Assembly: GCA_023387815.1 (NCBI GenBank)
Contig: JAEWHK010000044.1
Location: 1 to 25,993 of the forward strand
From: Pseudomonadota bacterium
GTDB lineage: Bacteria; Pseudomonadota; Gammaproteobacteria; Burkholderiales; Burkholderiaceae_B
Length of the DNA: 25,993 nucleotides
Reading direction: 5' to 3'
Below the pieces are notes generated by a model. That model did no database searches. It worked only from the letters and a program-made list of their open reading frames with translations, and was not told the DNA's origin. The translations under genes and the position numbers were made by a program. Shown here in pieces: positions 6,832 to 15,152 of this stretch (within the stretch, counting starts at the first letter, position 1; each line of letters starts with the position of its first letter).

Positions 6832-7362
6832 TCAGGACCGGTTCGCGATAAAGGATTTCAGGCTGTCCATTTCAATTTCACCCAATATCGTGGCCGCCGG
6901 TTTCAGGTCCTTATTCAGGACCAGCGTATACGGCAGTCCGCCCTTGGTATTGCCCAGTTTACGCATCAGGCTTATTTTGCCTGCGCCCGCGGTGAGCAGG
7001 GGGTAGGAAACGGGCGTTTTACGGGCAAAAGCCTCAATATTGGCTGCCGTATCCAGACTGATGCCCAACACACTTACGTTAGCGTCAGACTTGTGCAGCG
7101 CATCCAGCGCGGGCATCTCCCGCACACAGGGCGCACACCAGGAAGCCCAGAAATTGACAATATTCACTTCTGCCGACAATCTGCTGCGAACTGTCTCCGT
7201 TTTACCCTGAAGATCCGGCAACGTCAGATCCAGCAGTTCGGACAGTGCCGCCGCGTCCACACCCGATACGTCTTCATTGACCCTGACCGCAGCGCCCCCG
7301 CGCCCGGCCCAAAAGAAAAGAGGCAGGGCCAGACCGGCCCCTGCAAATTGTCTTCGATTCAT
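6832..7362 (-). CDS. TlpA-family periplasmic thiol-disulfide oxidoreductase
   Basis: A 176-residue protein with an N-terminal export signal (MNRRQFAGAGLALPLFF, with a twin-arginine-like RRQF) and a thioredoxin fold. The redox motif is FWASWCAPC with Cys76 and Cys79; the second half has the cis-Pro loop GGLPYTLVLN. Family members reduce periplasmic disulfides, for example during cytochrome c maturation. The specific partner is not shown by the neighbours. It is divergent from mpl, with a 188-base spacer that contains a short inverted repeat (7382-7400). The gap to aroQ is 94 bases, so co-transcription with aroQ-accBC is possible but not certain. Confidence 0.88.
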   Translation of the reverse strand: MNRRQFAGAGLALPLFFWAGRGGAAVRVNEDVSGVDAAALSELLDLTLPDLQGKTETVRSRLSAEVNIVNFWASWCAPCVREMPALDALHKSDANVSVLGISLDTAANIEAFARKTPVSYPLLTAGAGKISLMRKLGNTKGGLPYTLVLNKDLKPAATILGEIEMDSLKSFIANRS

Positions 7363-7381
7363 TCTTTGATTCTCTGCATGT

Positions 7382-7400
7382 CAACGTGTTTAATACGTTG
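7382..7400. promoter_or_regulatory. Inverted repeat in the tlpA-mpl divergent spacer
   Basis: CAACGT (7382-7387) and ACGTTG (7395-7400) form a perfect 6-bp inverted repeat with a 7-base AT-rich centre. It lies about 20 bases upstream of the tlpA-like start. It could be an operator half-site pair; it could also be chance. A TTGACA on the minus strand (7379-7384) overlaps its left arm but has no matching -10 ahead of the start codon. Confidence 0.3.
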
Positions 7401-7550
7401 TATGAAAATAACAGCCTGATCGCCGTCCTACCCTCTGAAGCAAGAGAATCGGAGAGGCACAGGCAGGCGTCACTGTTAATTCTACCTACTGGGCGGTCCG
7501 TTTACCGCGATGTGAGTGATTCCGCTTAAAATACCGCTCAGGAGAAATTT

Positions 7551-8939
7551 ATGCATTTACATATCTTGGGTATTTGCGGCACGTTCATGGGCGGACTTGC
7601 CCTGATTGCGCGCGCTGCCGGACACAAAGTCACTGGCTGCGATAGTGGCGTTTACCCTCCCATGAGCACTCAGCTGCAGGAACAGGGCATAGACCTGATC
7701 GAAGGCTTTGATGCCAGCCAGACCAGCCTGAAACCCGACCTCTTTGTGGTCGGCAACGTCGTCACGCGGGGCAACCCCCTGATGGAAGCCATTCTGGACC
7801 AGGGCCTGCCCTATATCTCAGGACCACAATGGCTTGGCGACCACGTTCTGCAGAACCAGCATGTGCTGGCCGTGGCAGGCACGCATGGTAAAACCACCAC
7901 CAGCTCCATGCTGGCCTGGATACTGCAGGATGCCGGCCTCAAACCCAATTTTCTGATTGGCGGCATTGCCACCAATCTGGGCGTGTCTGCGCGTTTTGAT
8001 CCGGCACAGCGTCATTTTGTGATTGAAGCCGATGAATACGACACCGCATTCTTTGACAAACGCTCCAAGTTCGTCCATTACCATGCCCGCACGGCCATCC
8101 TGAACAATCTGGAATACGATCATGCGGACATTTTCCCTGATCTGGGTGCCATCGAGACGCAGTTTCATCATCTGGTTCGTACCGTCCCGGGTACCGGTCG
8201 CATTGTCTGGCCCAAGTGCGATGAATCCCTGACCCGCGTCATCAGTCGAGGCTGCTGGTCAGAGCAGGATCATTTCGGACAGGACGGACGCTGGACTGCC
8301 ACCCCTTCCGCACCGGATATGAGCCGTTTCGTAGTGCTCTGCGATGGCAAGGCGCAGGGCGAGATTGCCTGGTCGCTCACCGGTGCCCACAATGCCAGCA
8401 ATGCACTGGCCGCCATTGCGGCAGCCAGCCACGTTGGTGTTGCGGCCGAAGTTGCCATCGCCGCACTATCCCGTTTTTCGGGTATTCGTCGTCGCATGGA
8501 ACTGCGCGGTACCGTGAACGGCATACAGGTTTTTGATGACTTCGCGCATCACCCCACCGCCATCCACACCACACTCGATGGTCTGCGCAAACAGGTCGGC
8601 TCGCGCCGCATTCTGGCAGTACTGGAACCTCGCTCAAACACCATGAAACTGGGTACCATGGCGGCCCGCCTGCCAGAAGCACTGTCATTGGCAGACCGCA
8701 TATACTGCTTCGGCGAGAAAACCGGCAAACATGCACTCGGCTGGGATCCAGCCGAGGTGTTCCGTGCCAGCGGCAGTGCAGCTGCGGCCTATTCCGATCT
8801 GGATGTCATGATCGGCGATATCTCCAGACAGGCACAACCCAACGACGTCATTCTGGTCATGAGTAACGGCGGTTTCGGTGGTATTCACGAGAAGCTGCTG
8901 CAGGCGCTGGAACACACAGCAACAGCTGCGGCCTCATGA
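7551..8939 (+). CDS. mpl: UDP-MurNAc:L-alanyl-gamma-D-glutamyl-meso-diaminopimelate ligase
   Basis: A peptidoglycan-recycling ligase that attaches the recovered tripeptide L-Ala-gamma-D-Glu-meso-DAP to UDP-N-acetylmuramate. At 462 residues it is close to E. coli Mpl (457). It starts with the Rossmann-like HILGICGTFMGGLA, as in MurC/Mpl. It has the P-loop GTHGKTTTSS (Lys114), the Mur-ligase EADEYDTAFFD segment, the LEYDHADIFPDL motif and the C-terminal DDFAHHPTAI. MurC is the close relative, but GTFMGG rather than the MurC-type GIGG and the SGPQWLGDHVL segment favour Mpl. A clear GGAG lies upstream of the ATG. It overlaps yqiA by four bases (ATGA) and heads a seven-gene run. Confidence 0.95.
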   Translation: MHLHILGICGTFMGGLALIARAAGHKVTGCDSGVYPPMSTQLQEQGIDLIEGFDASQTSLKPDLFVVGNVVTRGNPLMEAILDQGLPYISGPQWLGDHVLQNQHVLAVAGTHGKTTTSSMLAWILQDAGLKPNFLIGGIATNLGVSARFDPAQRHFVIEADEYDTAFFDKRSKFVHYHARTAILNNLEYDHADIFPDLGAIETQFHHLVRTVPGTGRIVWPKCDESLTRVISRGCWSEQDHFGQDGRWTATPSAPDMSRFVVLCDGKAQGEIAWSLTGAHNASNALAAIAAASHVGVAAEVAIAALSRFSGIRRRMELRGTVNGIQVFDDFAHHPTAIHTTLDGLRKQVGSRRILAVLEPRSNTMKLGTMAARLPEALSLADRIYCFGEKTGKHALGWDPAEVFRASGSAAAAYSDLDVMIGDISRQAQPNDVILVMSNGGFGGIHEKLLQALEHTATAAAS

Positions 8940-9517
8940 TCCTTTATCTGCACGGCTTTCGCTCATCTTCACTGTCTGCCAAGTCACAACAGATACAGCA
9001 GGCAATGGCTGCAGCCGGCCGTGAAAACGAGCTGGCGTGCCCCGATCTGCCCGATGACCCACAGGCGGCCATCGATCTGGCGCTGGCAACTGCAAAATCC
9101 CTTTGCGGCTCGGGCAGTACACGCGAGCTCACCGTCATTGGTTCCTCGCTAGGCGGTTATTACGCCACCTGGCTCAAAGAAGAGCTGGATTGCAAGGCCG
9201 TGGTGATCAACCCCGCCGTTTATGCCGTGCGCGATCTCTCCACGCAGCTGGGTCACACCGAAAAATTCCACAGCAACGCCCCCTTTTCGTTTACGGCGGC
9301 GTCTGTGCGGGCCCTGGCCCGTCTGCGCAAACCGGAACTGACCCGCATGTCCCGCTACTATCTGCTGGCATGCACCGGGGATGAACTGCTGGACTGGAAG
9401 GAAATGACCCACCGCTATGACGGTGCACGCGTCACGCTGGTACAGGGAGGCGATCACGCCTTCTCCATGTTTGAAACGTACCTCCCCTCGATTCTCGATT
9501 TCACCGCCTCTAAGTAG
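8936..9517 (+). CDS. yqiA: YqiA/YcfP-family alpha/beta-hydrolase (esterase)
   Basis: A 193-residue small alpha/beta-hydrolase matching the YqiA/UPF0227 group. It begins MILYLHGFRSSS, with the oxyanion-hole HGF. The nucleophile elbow is GSSLGG (Ser71). A C-terminal TGDELLDW supplies the likely acid residue and GGDHAF the His, so the triad is complete. E. coli YqiA is an esterase acting on acyl-CoA and short esters; the physiological substrate is unknown. It overlaps the mpl stop by four bases, so the two are translationally coupled. Confidence 0.88.
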   Translation: MILYLHGFRSSSLSAKSQQIQQAMAAAGRENELACPDLPDDPQAAIDLALATAKSLCGSGSTRELTVIGSSLGGYYATWLKEELDCKAVVINPAVYAVRDLSTQLGHTEKFHSNAPFSFTAASVRALARLRKPELTRMSRYYLLACTGDELLDWKEMTHRYDGARVTLVQGGDHAFSMFETYLPSILDFTASK

Positions 9518-9529
9518 GAACTTATATAC

Positions 9530-11431
9530 ATGTACGTGGTTTTTGAAGACGACGGCAGCTTCAAGGCTGAAAAAATTCATTCCGAAGCCGATTCGACCCT
9601 GCAGGTTGAATCGATCAGCGGCAAACGCAGCAAAATAAAACGCAATGCTGTCATCTTTACCTTCGATGGCATCGACCCGCAGGCCATGCTGGAACAGGCC
9701 CGCACACAGGCTGAAGATATCGATCTGCAGTTCCTGTGGGAATGTGCCCCTCAGGAGGAATTTGCCGCCGAGGATCTGGCGCGCGAATACGTCGGCAACG
9801 AGCCTTCCATTACCGAGAAAACCGCAATCCTGCTGCGTCTGCATGGCGCACCCGCCTATTTTCATCGTAAGGGCAAAGGACACTACAAGGCGGCGCCACC
9901 CGAGATTCTGGAAGCGGCACTGGCCGCGCTTGAAAAGAAACAGCGTCAGGCCCAACAGCAACAGGCGTGGACTGATGCCATGCTGGCCGGCCAGCTGCCT
10001 GATGACATGCGTGATGCTGCGCGCACTTTCCTGATCCGTCCCGACAAAAATACACTGCAATGGAAAGCGTTTGAAAAAGCGCTGAGTGAAAGCGGCAAAA
10101 CCGCCGAAGCCCTGCTGCTGGAACTGGGTGTATATCCGCATGCACTGGCTCTGCATCTGGAGCGGTTCATGAAACAGCACTTTCCCAAAGGAACCGACAT
10201 TCCCGAGCTGGAGATTCCACCGCTGCCCGAACTGCCGGTCAGTGATGTGGCCGCCTATTCCATTGACGATATCAGCACCACAGAGATTGATGACGCTTTG
10301 TCGGCAACCCATCTTGAAGGGAACCGCTATCGCATTGGGGTGCATATCGCCGCACCGGGCCTGGTTGTGTCGCGCGATTCCGATCTGGATAAACTGGCGC
10401 GCAGCCGGATGTCAACGCTCTATATGCCTGGTGACAAGGTCCCGATGCAGAGCGACACCCTGATCAATATGTTTTCCCTGGATGCAGGTAAATCGGTACC
10501 GGCACTGTCCCTTTATGTGACCGCCGACGTCACAACCGGCGAAATTACGGAAACCAGCACGCGGGCCGAAATGATCTGCATCCGCGAGAATCTGCGTATC
10601 GATGATCTGGTAGAGCAGCTGACTGCAGAGGCCCTGGATGATGAGAACACTTCCCTGCCCTATGCAGACTTTTTCCGTCCGCTGTGGAAACTTTCCCGGC
10701 ACCTGAAAGCCGCAAGAGAACAGGTGCGTGGCAAACCCGAGAACAATAACCGCATCGAATACACTTTCCGTCTGCATGGCCCGGCCGACGATCCCGATTC
10801 AGTCATTCAGCTGATTCCGCGCCAGCGCAATGCGCCGCTGGATCAGATTGTTGCCGAGTACATGATTCTTGCCAACACACTCTGGGGTGGCTATCTGAAC
10901 GAGCATGGTCTGCCGGGCGTGTACCGCTCGCAGCAGATGGGACGGGCGCGCATGTCCACCCATCCCCTGCCGCATGAAGCCATCGGTGTACCACAGTATG
11001 CGTGGACAACATCACCACTGCGCCGCTATGTAGATCTGGTCAACCAGAGACAGATTCTGGCCGCCGCCGAACATGGCGTTTCGGCGCGACTGGTCGCCCC
11101 CTTCAAACCCAAGGACGCTGATCTCTATGCCATTATCGGCGCCTTCGATTCCCAGTACATGCTCTGGCATGAATTCCAAAGCCGGCTCGAGCGCTACTGG
11201 TGCCTGCGCTGGCTGAACCAGCAATCGCGCAGCACGCTGCACGGGACGTTCATTCGCGACAACCTGGTTCGCCTTGAGGAACTCCCTCTGGTGATCGAAG
11301 TCAACGGGCTGCCTGAACTGGAGCGCAACGACCGGATCGTGATTCATGTGCGCGGTACCGATGAACTGTCCTTGCAGATCGATGCCGAATATGGCGGCCT
11401 TGCGCCCGCTGAGGCGGAGGCTGCAGCATGA
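9530..11431 (+). CDS. rnb: RNase II/RNB-family exoribonuclease
   Basis: A 633-residue 3'-to-5' exoribonuclease of the RNase II/R superfamily. The N-terminal half (about 1-240) is divergent, with helical Ala/Gln-rich stretches in place of a clear double cold-shock domain. The RNB catalytic core starts near AYSIDDISTTEIDDALS. Its Asp246, Glu252, Asp254 and Asp255 match the spacing of the four acidic residues of E. coli RNase II (Asp201, 207, 209, 210), with Glu in place of the second Asp. The helix motif TTSPLRRYVDLVNQRQ is the canonical RNB nucleotide-binding segment. A C-terminal S1-like tail follows. A GGAA lies upstream of the ATG, 12 bases after yqiA; the 3' end overlaps aroE by four bases. 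The symbol rnb follows the family, not proven orthology. Confidence 0.88.
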   Translation: MYVVFEDDGSFKAEKIHSEADSTLQVESISGKRSKIKRNAVIFTFDGIDPQAMLEQARTQAEDIDLQFLWECAPQEEFAAEDLAREYVGNEPSITEKTAILLRLHGAPAYFHRKGKGHYKAAPPEILEAALAALEKKQRQAQQQQAWTDAMLAGQLPDDMRDAARTFLIRPDKNTLQWKAFEKALSESGKTAEALLLELGVYPHALALHLERFMKQHFPKGTDIPELEIPPLPELPVSDVAAYSIDDISTTEIDDALSATHLEGNRYRIGVHIAAPGLVVSRDSDLDKLARSRMSTLYMPGDKVPMQSDTLINMFSLDAGKSVPALSLYVTADVTTGEITETSTRAEMICIRENLRIDDLVEQLTAEALDDENTSLPYADFFRPLWKLSRHLKAAREQVRGKPENNNRIEYTFRLHGPADDPDSVIQLIPRQRNAPLDQIVAEYMILANTLWGGYLNEHGLPGVYRSQQMGRARMSTHPLPHEAIGVPQYAWTTSPLRRYVDLVNQRQILAAAEHGVSARLVAPFKPKDADLYAIIGAFDSQYMLWHEFQSRLERYWCLRWLNQQSRSTLHGTFIRDNLVRLEELPLVIEVNGLPELERNDRIVIHVRGTDELSLQIDAEYGGLAPAEAEAAA

Positions 11432-12276
11432 GTACTCCTCGCCTGTTCGCCGTACTGGGCAATCCCATCCATCATAGCCTCTCGCCACAGTTGCATACGC
11501 TGTTTGGCCGTCAGACGGACCTGGATATCCATTACGAAAAGCACTGTGTCGAGCCGGCTGATTTTTCTGAGCACGTGCAACGCTTTTTTGCAGACGGCGG
11601 TCGTGGCCTGAATATTACGCTGCCGTTTAAGGAAGACGCCTTCAGGCTGGCTGCCGGTCATGCCTCTGAGCGCGCGCGGGCAGCCGGGACCGCCAACACC
11701 CTGTGGATGCAGGACGGCCATCTTCACGCCTGCAATACCGATGGACTGGGCCTGGTGAATGACCTGCTGCGTCAGGATGTGTCACTGAAGGACAGCAAGA
11801 TACTGCTTATTGGCGCTGGCGGCGCAACGCGTGGCGTCATGCTGCCGCTACTGCAGGCGGGCTGCAGACACCTGCATATTGTGAACCGCAGCGAAGAGAA
11901 GGCCCACGCCCTGTCTGCGCTGGCCAGAACACTGGTCAATGCACAGGTGCAGATCAGCAGTTCCGGTTTCAGCGCACTTGAAGGCGACTGGGATATCGTG
12001 ATCAATGCGAGTTCGAGCAGCCTGTCGGGACAGTCATTACCGCTGGCTGACAGCATCTTTCGTGCGGACACGTTTGCCTACGACATGCTTTATACGGCCA
12101 GCGGCGATACGCCATTTCTCCAGCAGGCGCGTCAGGCGGGCGTTTCGCAAACGTCAGACGGCCTGGGCATGCTGGTCTACCAGGGTGCAGAAAGCTTTCG
12201 CATCTGGAATCAGGTGCAGCCCGATCCGGTAGCCGCACTGAACGAGTTGCGCAGCAGTCTGGCAGGAGCGGCCTGA
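11428..12276 (+). CDS. aroE: Shikimate dehydrogenase (NADP+)
   Basis: Reduces 3-dehydroshikimate to shikimate with NADPH. It has 282 residues, near the E. coli length (272). The substrate-binding motif NPIHHSLSPQLH is at the N-terminus. LNITLPFKEDAF carries the catalytic Lys, and CNTDGLG the partner Asp. LLIGAGGATRGV is the NADP-binding glycine loop, and TSDGLGMLVYQGAESF is the conserved C-terminal motif. It overlaps the RNase gene by four bases (ATGA) and mtgA by one (TGATG), so it is embedded in the overlapping run. AroQ of the same pathway is encoded on the opposite strand nearby. Confidence 0.97.
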   Translation: MSTPRLFAVLGNPIHHSLSPQLHTLFGRQTDLDIHYEKHCVEPADFSEHVQRFFADGGRGLNITLPFKEDAFRLAAGHASERARAAGTANTLWMQDGHLHACNTDGLGLVNDLLRQDVSLKDSKILLIGAGGATRGVMLPLLQAGCRHLHIVNRSEEKAHALSALARTLVNAQVQISSSGFSALEGDWDIVINASSSSLSGQSLPLADSIFRADTFAYDMLYTASGDTPFLQQARQAGVSQTSDGLGMLVYQGAESFRIWNQVQPDPVAALNELRSSLAGAA

Positions 12277-13049
12277 TGCTTGAGGCAGTGGGTCGCGGAT
12301 TTACCCATCTGGCAGTGCGGGTCACAGAACGACTGCGCAACCAGTCGCCTGCCCGCACGGTTATCGATGTCGTCGCCCTGCTACTCGCACTGGTTGTGCT
12401 CTATCAGGTTTATCTTTTTGCCTGGGTGCTCTGGTACAGCGTTTTCAACCCCGGGGGTAGCGCCTATATGCGTCTGGAAGGCCGGCGTCTGTCTTCTCTG
12501 AACCCGCCAGTGAGCATCAGTTATGAATGGACGCCCTACGAGGCCATCAGCCCCAATCTGAAAAAAGCGGTGATTGCGGCCGAAGATGCCCGCTTCACCC
12601 AGCATGATGGCGTGGAATGGGAAGCCATCCGCAAGGCATGGCGCTACAATGAAAGACAGGAAGAAAGCGGCGGCACACGACGCCGCGGCGGTTCCACACT
12701 CACGCAGCAGCTTGCAAAGAATCTGTTTCTTTCGGCAGATCGAAACTATATCCGCAAGGGTCAGGAACTAATCATTACCTACATGATAGAAGCGGTCATG
12801 TCCAAACGGCGGATTCTGGAGCTTTACCTGAATGTGGTCGAATATGGGACTGGTATTTTTGGGGCGCAGGCAGCAGCCCGACATTATTTCCATACCGATG
12901 CAAAAAACCTGTCGATCAGTCAGGCGGCAAGGCTTGCGGCGATTTTGCCCAATCCCAGGGTCTACGGTAAAAACATGCAGTCACGATTTGTTTCCTCGCG
13001 TGGCCGGACCATATCAGCGCGCATGCGAAGTGCCGTTCTGCCTGATTGA
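12276..13049 (+). CDS. mtgA: Monofunctional biosynthetic peptidoglycan transglycosylase
   Basis: A 257-residue family 51 glycosyltransferase that polymerises lipid II into glycan strands. One N-terminal membrane anchor lies at about 28-52. The donor-site motif AAEDARFTQHDGVEW carries the catalytic Glu. The second motif is RRGGSTLTQQLAKNLFL, and RRILELYLNVVEYGTGIFG contributes to the lipid II site. There is no transpeptidase domain, which separates it from class A penicillin-binding proteins. It shares one base with the aroE stop. Its own stop codon lies within a TTGACA that may be the -35 box for lptG. Confidence 0.96.
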   Translation: MLEAVGRGFTHLAVRVTERLRNQSPARTVIDVVALLLALVVLYQVYLFAWVLWYSVFNPGGSAYMRLEGRRLSSLNPPVSISYEWTPYEAISPNLKKAVIAAEDARFTQHDGVEWEAIRKAWRYNERQEESGGTRRRGGSTLTQQLAKNLFLSADRNYIRKGQELIITYMIEAVMSKRRILELYLNVVEYGTGIFGAQAAARHYFHTDAKNLSISQAARLAAILPNPRVYGKNMQSRFVSSRGRTISARMRSAVLPD

Positions 13050-13076
13050 CAAATTCGCCCCTGCTGCGGTTATGAT
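13046..13076 (+). promoter_or_regulatory. Candidate sigma-70 promoter for lptG-apaH
   Basis: A perfect TTGACA at 13046-13051 overlaps the mtgA stop codon. TATGAT (5/6) lies at 13071-13076. The spacer is 19 bases, longer than the ideal 17. The box lies 85 bases before the lptG start and would allow lptG-apaH expression apart from the upstream run. Confidence 0.5.
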
Positions 13077-13161
13077 AGTAACGGTCCTCAAACAACAGTA
13101 AAATCAACGGCTCGGATGTGACAGGCGCATTCCCGCATTTCTCCGGACATAAACAGAACAC

Positions 13162-14340
13162 ATGCGCACAGCAAGAAAGTATCTCGGCACAGAACTCTAT
13201 CGCTCCACCGCGGCCGTCCTGGTCGCGCTGGTGGGTCTGTTCACTTTTTTCGCCCTGATCGATGAACTGGATAGTGTCAGCGATCAGTTCCCCCTGCTCT
13301 CGCTGCTTTATCTTCAGGTATTGCAGCTGCCAACACGTCTTTACGATCTGCTGCCGATTGGCCTGCTCATCGGCTCGGTACTGGCGCTGGCCAGTCTGGC
13401 GCAGAGAAATGAACTGGTGATTCTGAGGGTCTCGGGCGTCAGCAGTGTTTCCATGCTGCTCATGTTGTGGACCATCACGATTCCTCTTATGCTGGGCGCC
13501 TTTGTCCTGTCGGAGTTTGTGACACCCCGTGCAGAGCTTATGACCAGCGAAGCCAGCCTGAAATATCTGGGCAAGGCCAGCGGCGGACAGATGAATTCCG
13601 GGCACTGGTTCCGCGAACCCGACGAACAGGGCAATATGCGAACCATCAACATTGCCCGTCTGCTCGATCAGGGTTCGGTCGAAGACATCCGCATCATTAC
13701 CTACAATGTGCAGGATGGACGTTTCGTTTCCCTGGATCAGGCCAAAACGGGCCAATTCTCAAACAAGGTGCTGACCCTGTCTGATGTGGTTCATATCACC
13801 AGTCTGACCGATGCAAAATCGGCACTGGCCGATCCAAACCGTCCGGTAGCGGACGTTGCCAAACGCACTGTCCTGCCAACGCTGGAACTGAAGACGTCCC
13901 TGACGCCCAGCCGGATACTGGCCGGCCAAATGCAGCCAGACCGCATGTCCACCACCGCATTGCTGGACTACATTTCCTATCTGCGCGAGAATGAACTGCA
14001 GACCAATCGCCAGGTGGTCGCGCTGTGGCGCAAACTGAGTTATCCCTTCACGCTGATTGTCATGATCACGATTGCCGCGCCTATCGGCTTTATGCAGACC
14101 CGTAAGGGTGGCGTTGGCGGCAAGGTGTTTCTGGGTATTCTGCTTGGCGTGGCGTTTTACATGGTCAACCAGCTGGCGCTCAATGTCGGCATGCTAAAAA
14201 ACCTGCCACCCTGGTTCACGGCGCTCATGCCCAATACCATTGCCATGGTGATTGCAATGCTGTCCCTCTATCTCATGGAAGCCAGGCGCAGTTCCCGCGG
14301 TCAGCATGCATCACTCTCCGGTAAGGCGACCGCATCATGA
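13162..14340 (+). CDS. lptG: LPS export ABC transporter permease LptG
   Basis: A 392-residue inner-membrane permease of the LptB2FG complex that extracts lipopolysaccharide and hands it to the LptC/A bridge. Membrane segments appear at about 15-33, 60-80 and 98-118, then a large periplasmic beta-jellyroll domain, then three helices near the C-terminus (starting KLSYPFTLIVMITIAAPIGF). The N-terminal RTARKYLGTELYRST and the layout match LptG better than LptF. Its usual partner gene lptF is not adjacent: mtgA precedes it. The stop overlaps apaH by four bases (ATGA). A probable promoter lies in the 112-base gap upstream. Confidence 0.9.
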   Translation: MRTARKYLGTELYRSTAAVLVALVGLFTFFALIDELDSVSDQFPLLSLLYLQVLQLPTRLYDLLPIGLLIGSVLALASLAQRNELVILRVSGVSSVSMLLMLWTITIPLMLGAFVLSEFVTPRAELMTSEASLKYLGKASGGQMNSGHWFREPDEQGNMRTINIARLLDQGSVEDIRIITYNVQDGRFVSLDQAKTGQFSNKVLTLSDVVHITSLTDAKSALADPNRPVADVAKRTVLPTLELKTSLTPSRILAGQMQPDRMSTTALLDYISYLRENELQTNRQVVALWRKLSYPFTLIVMITIAAPIGFMQTRKGGVGGKVFLGILLGVAFYMVNQLALNVGMLKNLPPWFTALMPNTIAMVIAMLSLYLMEARRSSRGQHASLSGKATAS

Positions 14341-15152
14341 ATATCTGGGCTGTAGGAGATTTGCAGGGCTGCTGCGGGGCACTGGACGAGCTGCTGGAGC
14401 ATCCGCTAATCAAGGATGATCCGGAGTGCCGGTTCTGGTTCGCCGGTGATCTGATCAATCGCGGACCGCAGTCGCTGCGCACGCTGAAACGCGTCATCAA
14501 ACTGGGGGATCGGGCCGTCAGCATTCTGGGCAATCACGATCTGCACCTGCTGGCTGTTCATGCCGGCATTCGCAATCAGAACAAATCTGACACCTTCGAT
14601 TCCATCCTCAAGGACAAGCACGTTGATGAACTGATCGACTGGCTGCGGCATCGTCCGCTGGCGCACTACGATGCAGGACATCTGATGGTTCATGCAGGCG
14701 TGATGGCCAAATGGGATCTGGAGAAAACGCTGGCCCTGGCAGAAGAAGCACATGAAGCCCTGATCAGCGACAAGTGGAAAAAGAACCTGCAAAAAATGTA
14801 TGGCAATGAGCCTGTGCAGTGGAAAGACAGCCTGTCCGGGTCAAAAAGACTGCGTGTGATCATCAACGCGTTTACGCGCATGCGGCTTTGTACACTGGAC
14901 GGCGAAATGGACTTTGCCTCCAAGGACGCGCCCGACGGTCATGACGATCTGGTGCCGTGGTTCGATGTGCCTGGCCGCAAGACGGAAGACATCCCCATTG
15001 TTTTCGGGCACTGGTCAACGCTGGGACTGATGATCCGCAAGAATCTGCTGGCGCTGGATACCGGCTGCGTGTGGGGTGGAAAACTGACTGCCCTGCGCCT
15101 GAATGACCGCAAGCTCATTCAGATCGACTGCAAAAATCACGGAAAACGCTAG
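14337..15152 (+). CDS. apaH: Symmetrical bis(5'-nucleosyl)-tetraphosphatase
   Basis: Hydrolyses diadenosine tetraphosphate symmetrically to two ADP. At 271 residues it is close to E. coli ApaH (280). The metallophosphatase signature is complete: GDLQGC near the N-terminus, GDLINRGPQS, LGNHDLH, then the C-terminal FGHWS and LDTGCVWGGKLTALRL. In enterics apaH sits with rsmA/apaG; here it is coupled to lptG (overlap ATGA). Its TAG stop lies in a CTAG shared with the convergent plsC-like gene, so the two coding regions overlap by four bases. Confidence 0.96.
   Translation: MNIWAVGDLQGCCGALDELLEHPLIKDDPECRFWFAGDLINRGPQSLRTLKRVIKLGDRAVSILGNHDLHLLAVHAGIRNQNKSDTFDSILKDKHVDELIDWLRHRPLAHYDAGHLMVHAGVMAKWDLEKTLALAEEAHEALISDKWKKNLQKMYGNEPVQWKDSLSGSKRLRVIINAFTRMRLCTLDGEMDFASKDAPDGHDDLVPWFDVPGRKTEDIPIVFGHWSTLGLMIRKNLLALDTGCVWGGKLTALRLNDRKLIQIDCKNHGKR

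Noticed and set aside
7502..7532. TTACCG/TAAAAT as a promoter for mpl
   Set aside because: The -35 matches only three of six bases and the spacer is 19 bases; not distinguishable from chance.
9149..10345. 398-residue open frame on the minus strand over yqiA and the RNase gene
   Set aside because: It is antisense to two well-supported genes, and its product has no recognisable domain and no ribosome-binding site.
12916..13755. 279-residue minus-strand frame across the mtgA-lptG junction
   Set aside because: It covers conserved coding sequence of mtgA and lptG on the other strand, and its Gln-rich product looks like an antisense shadow.
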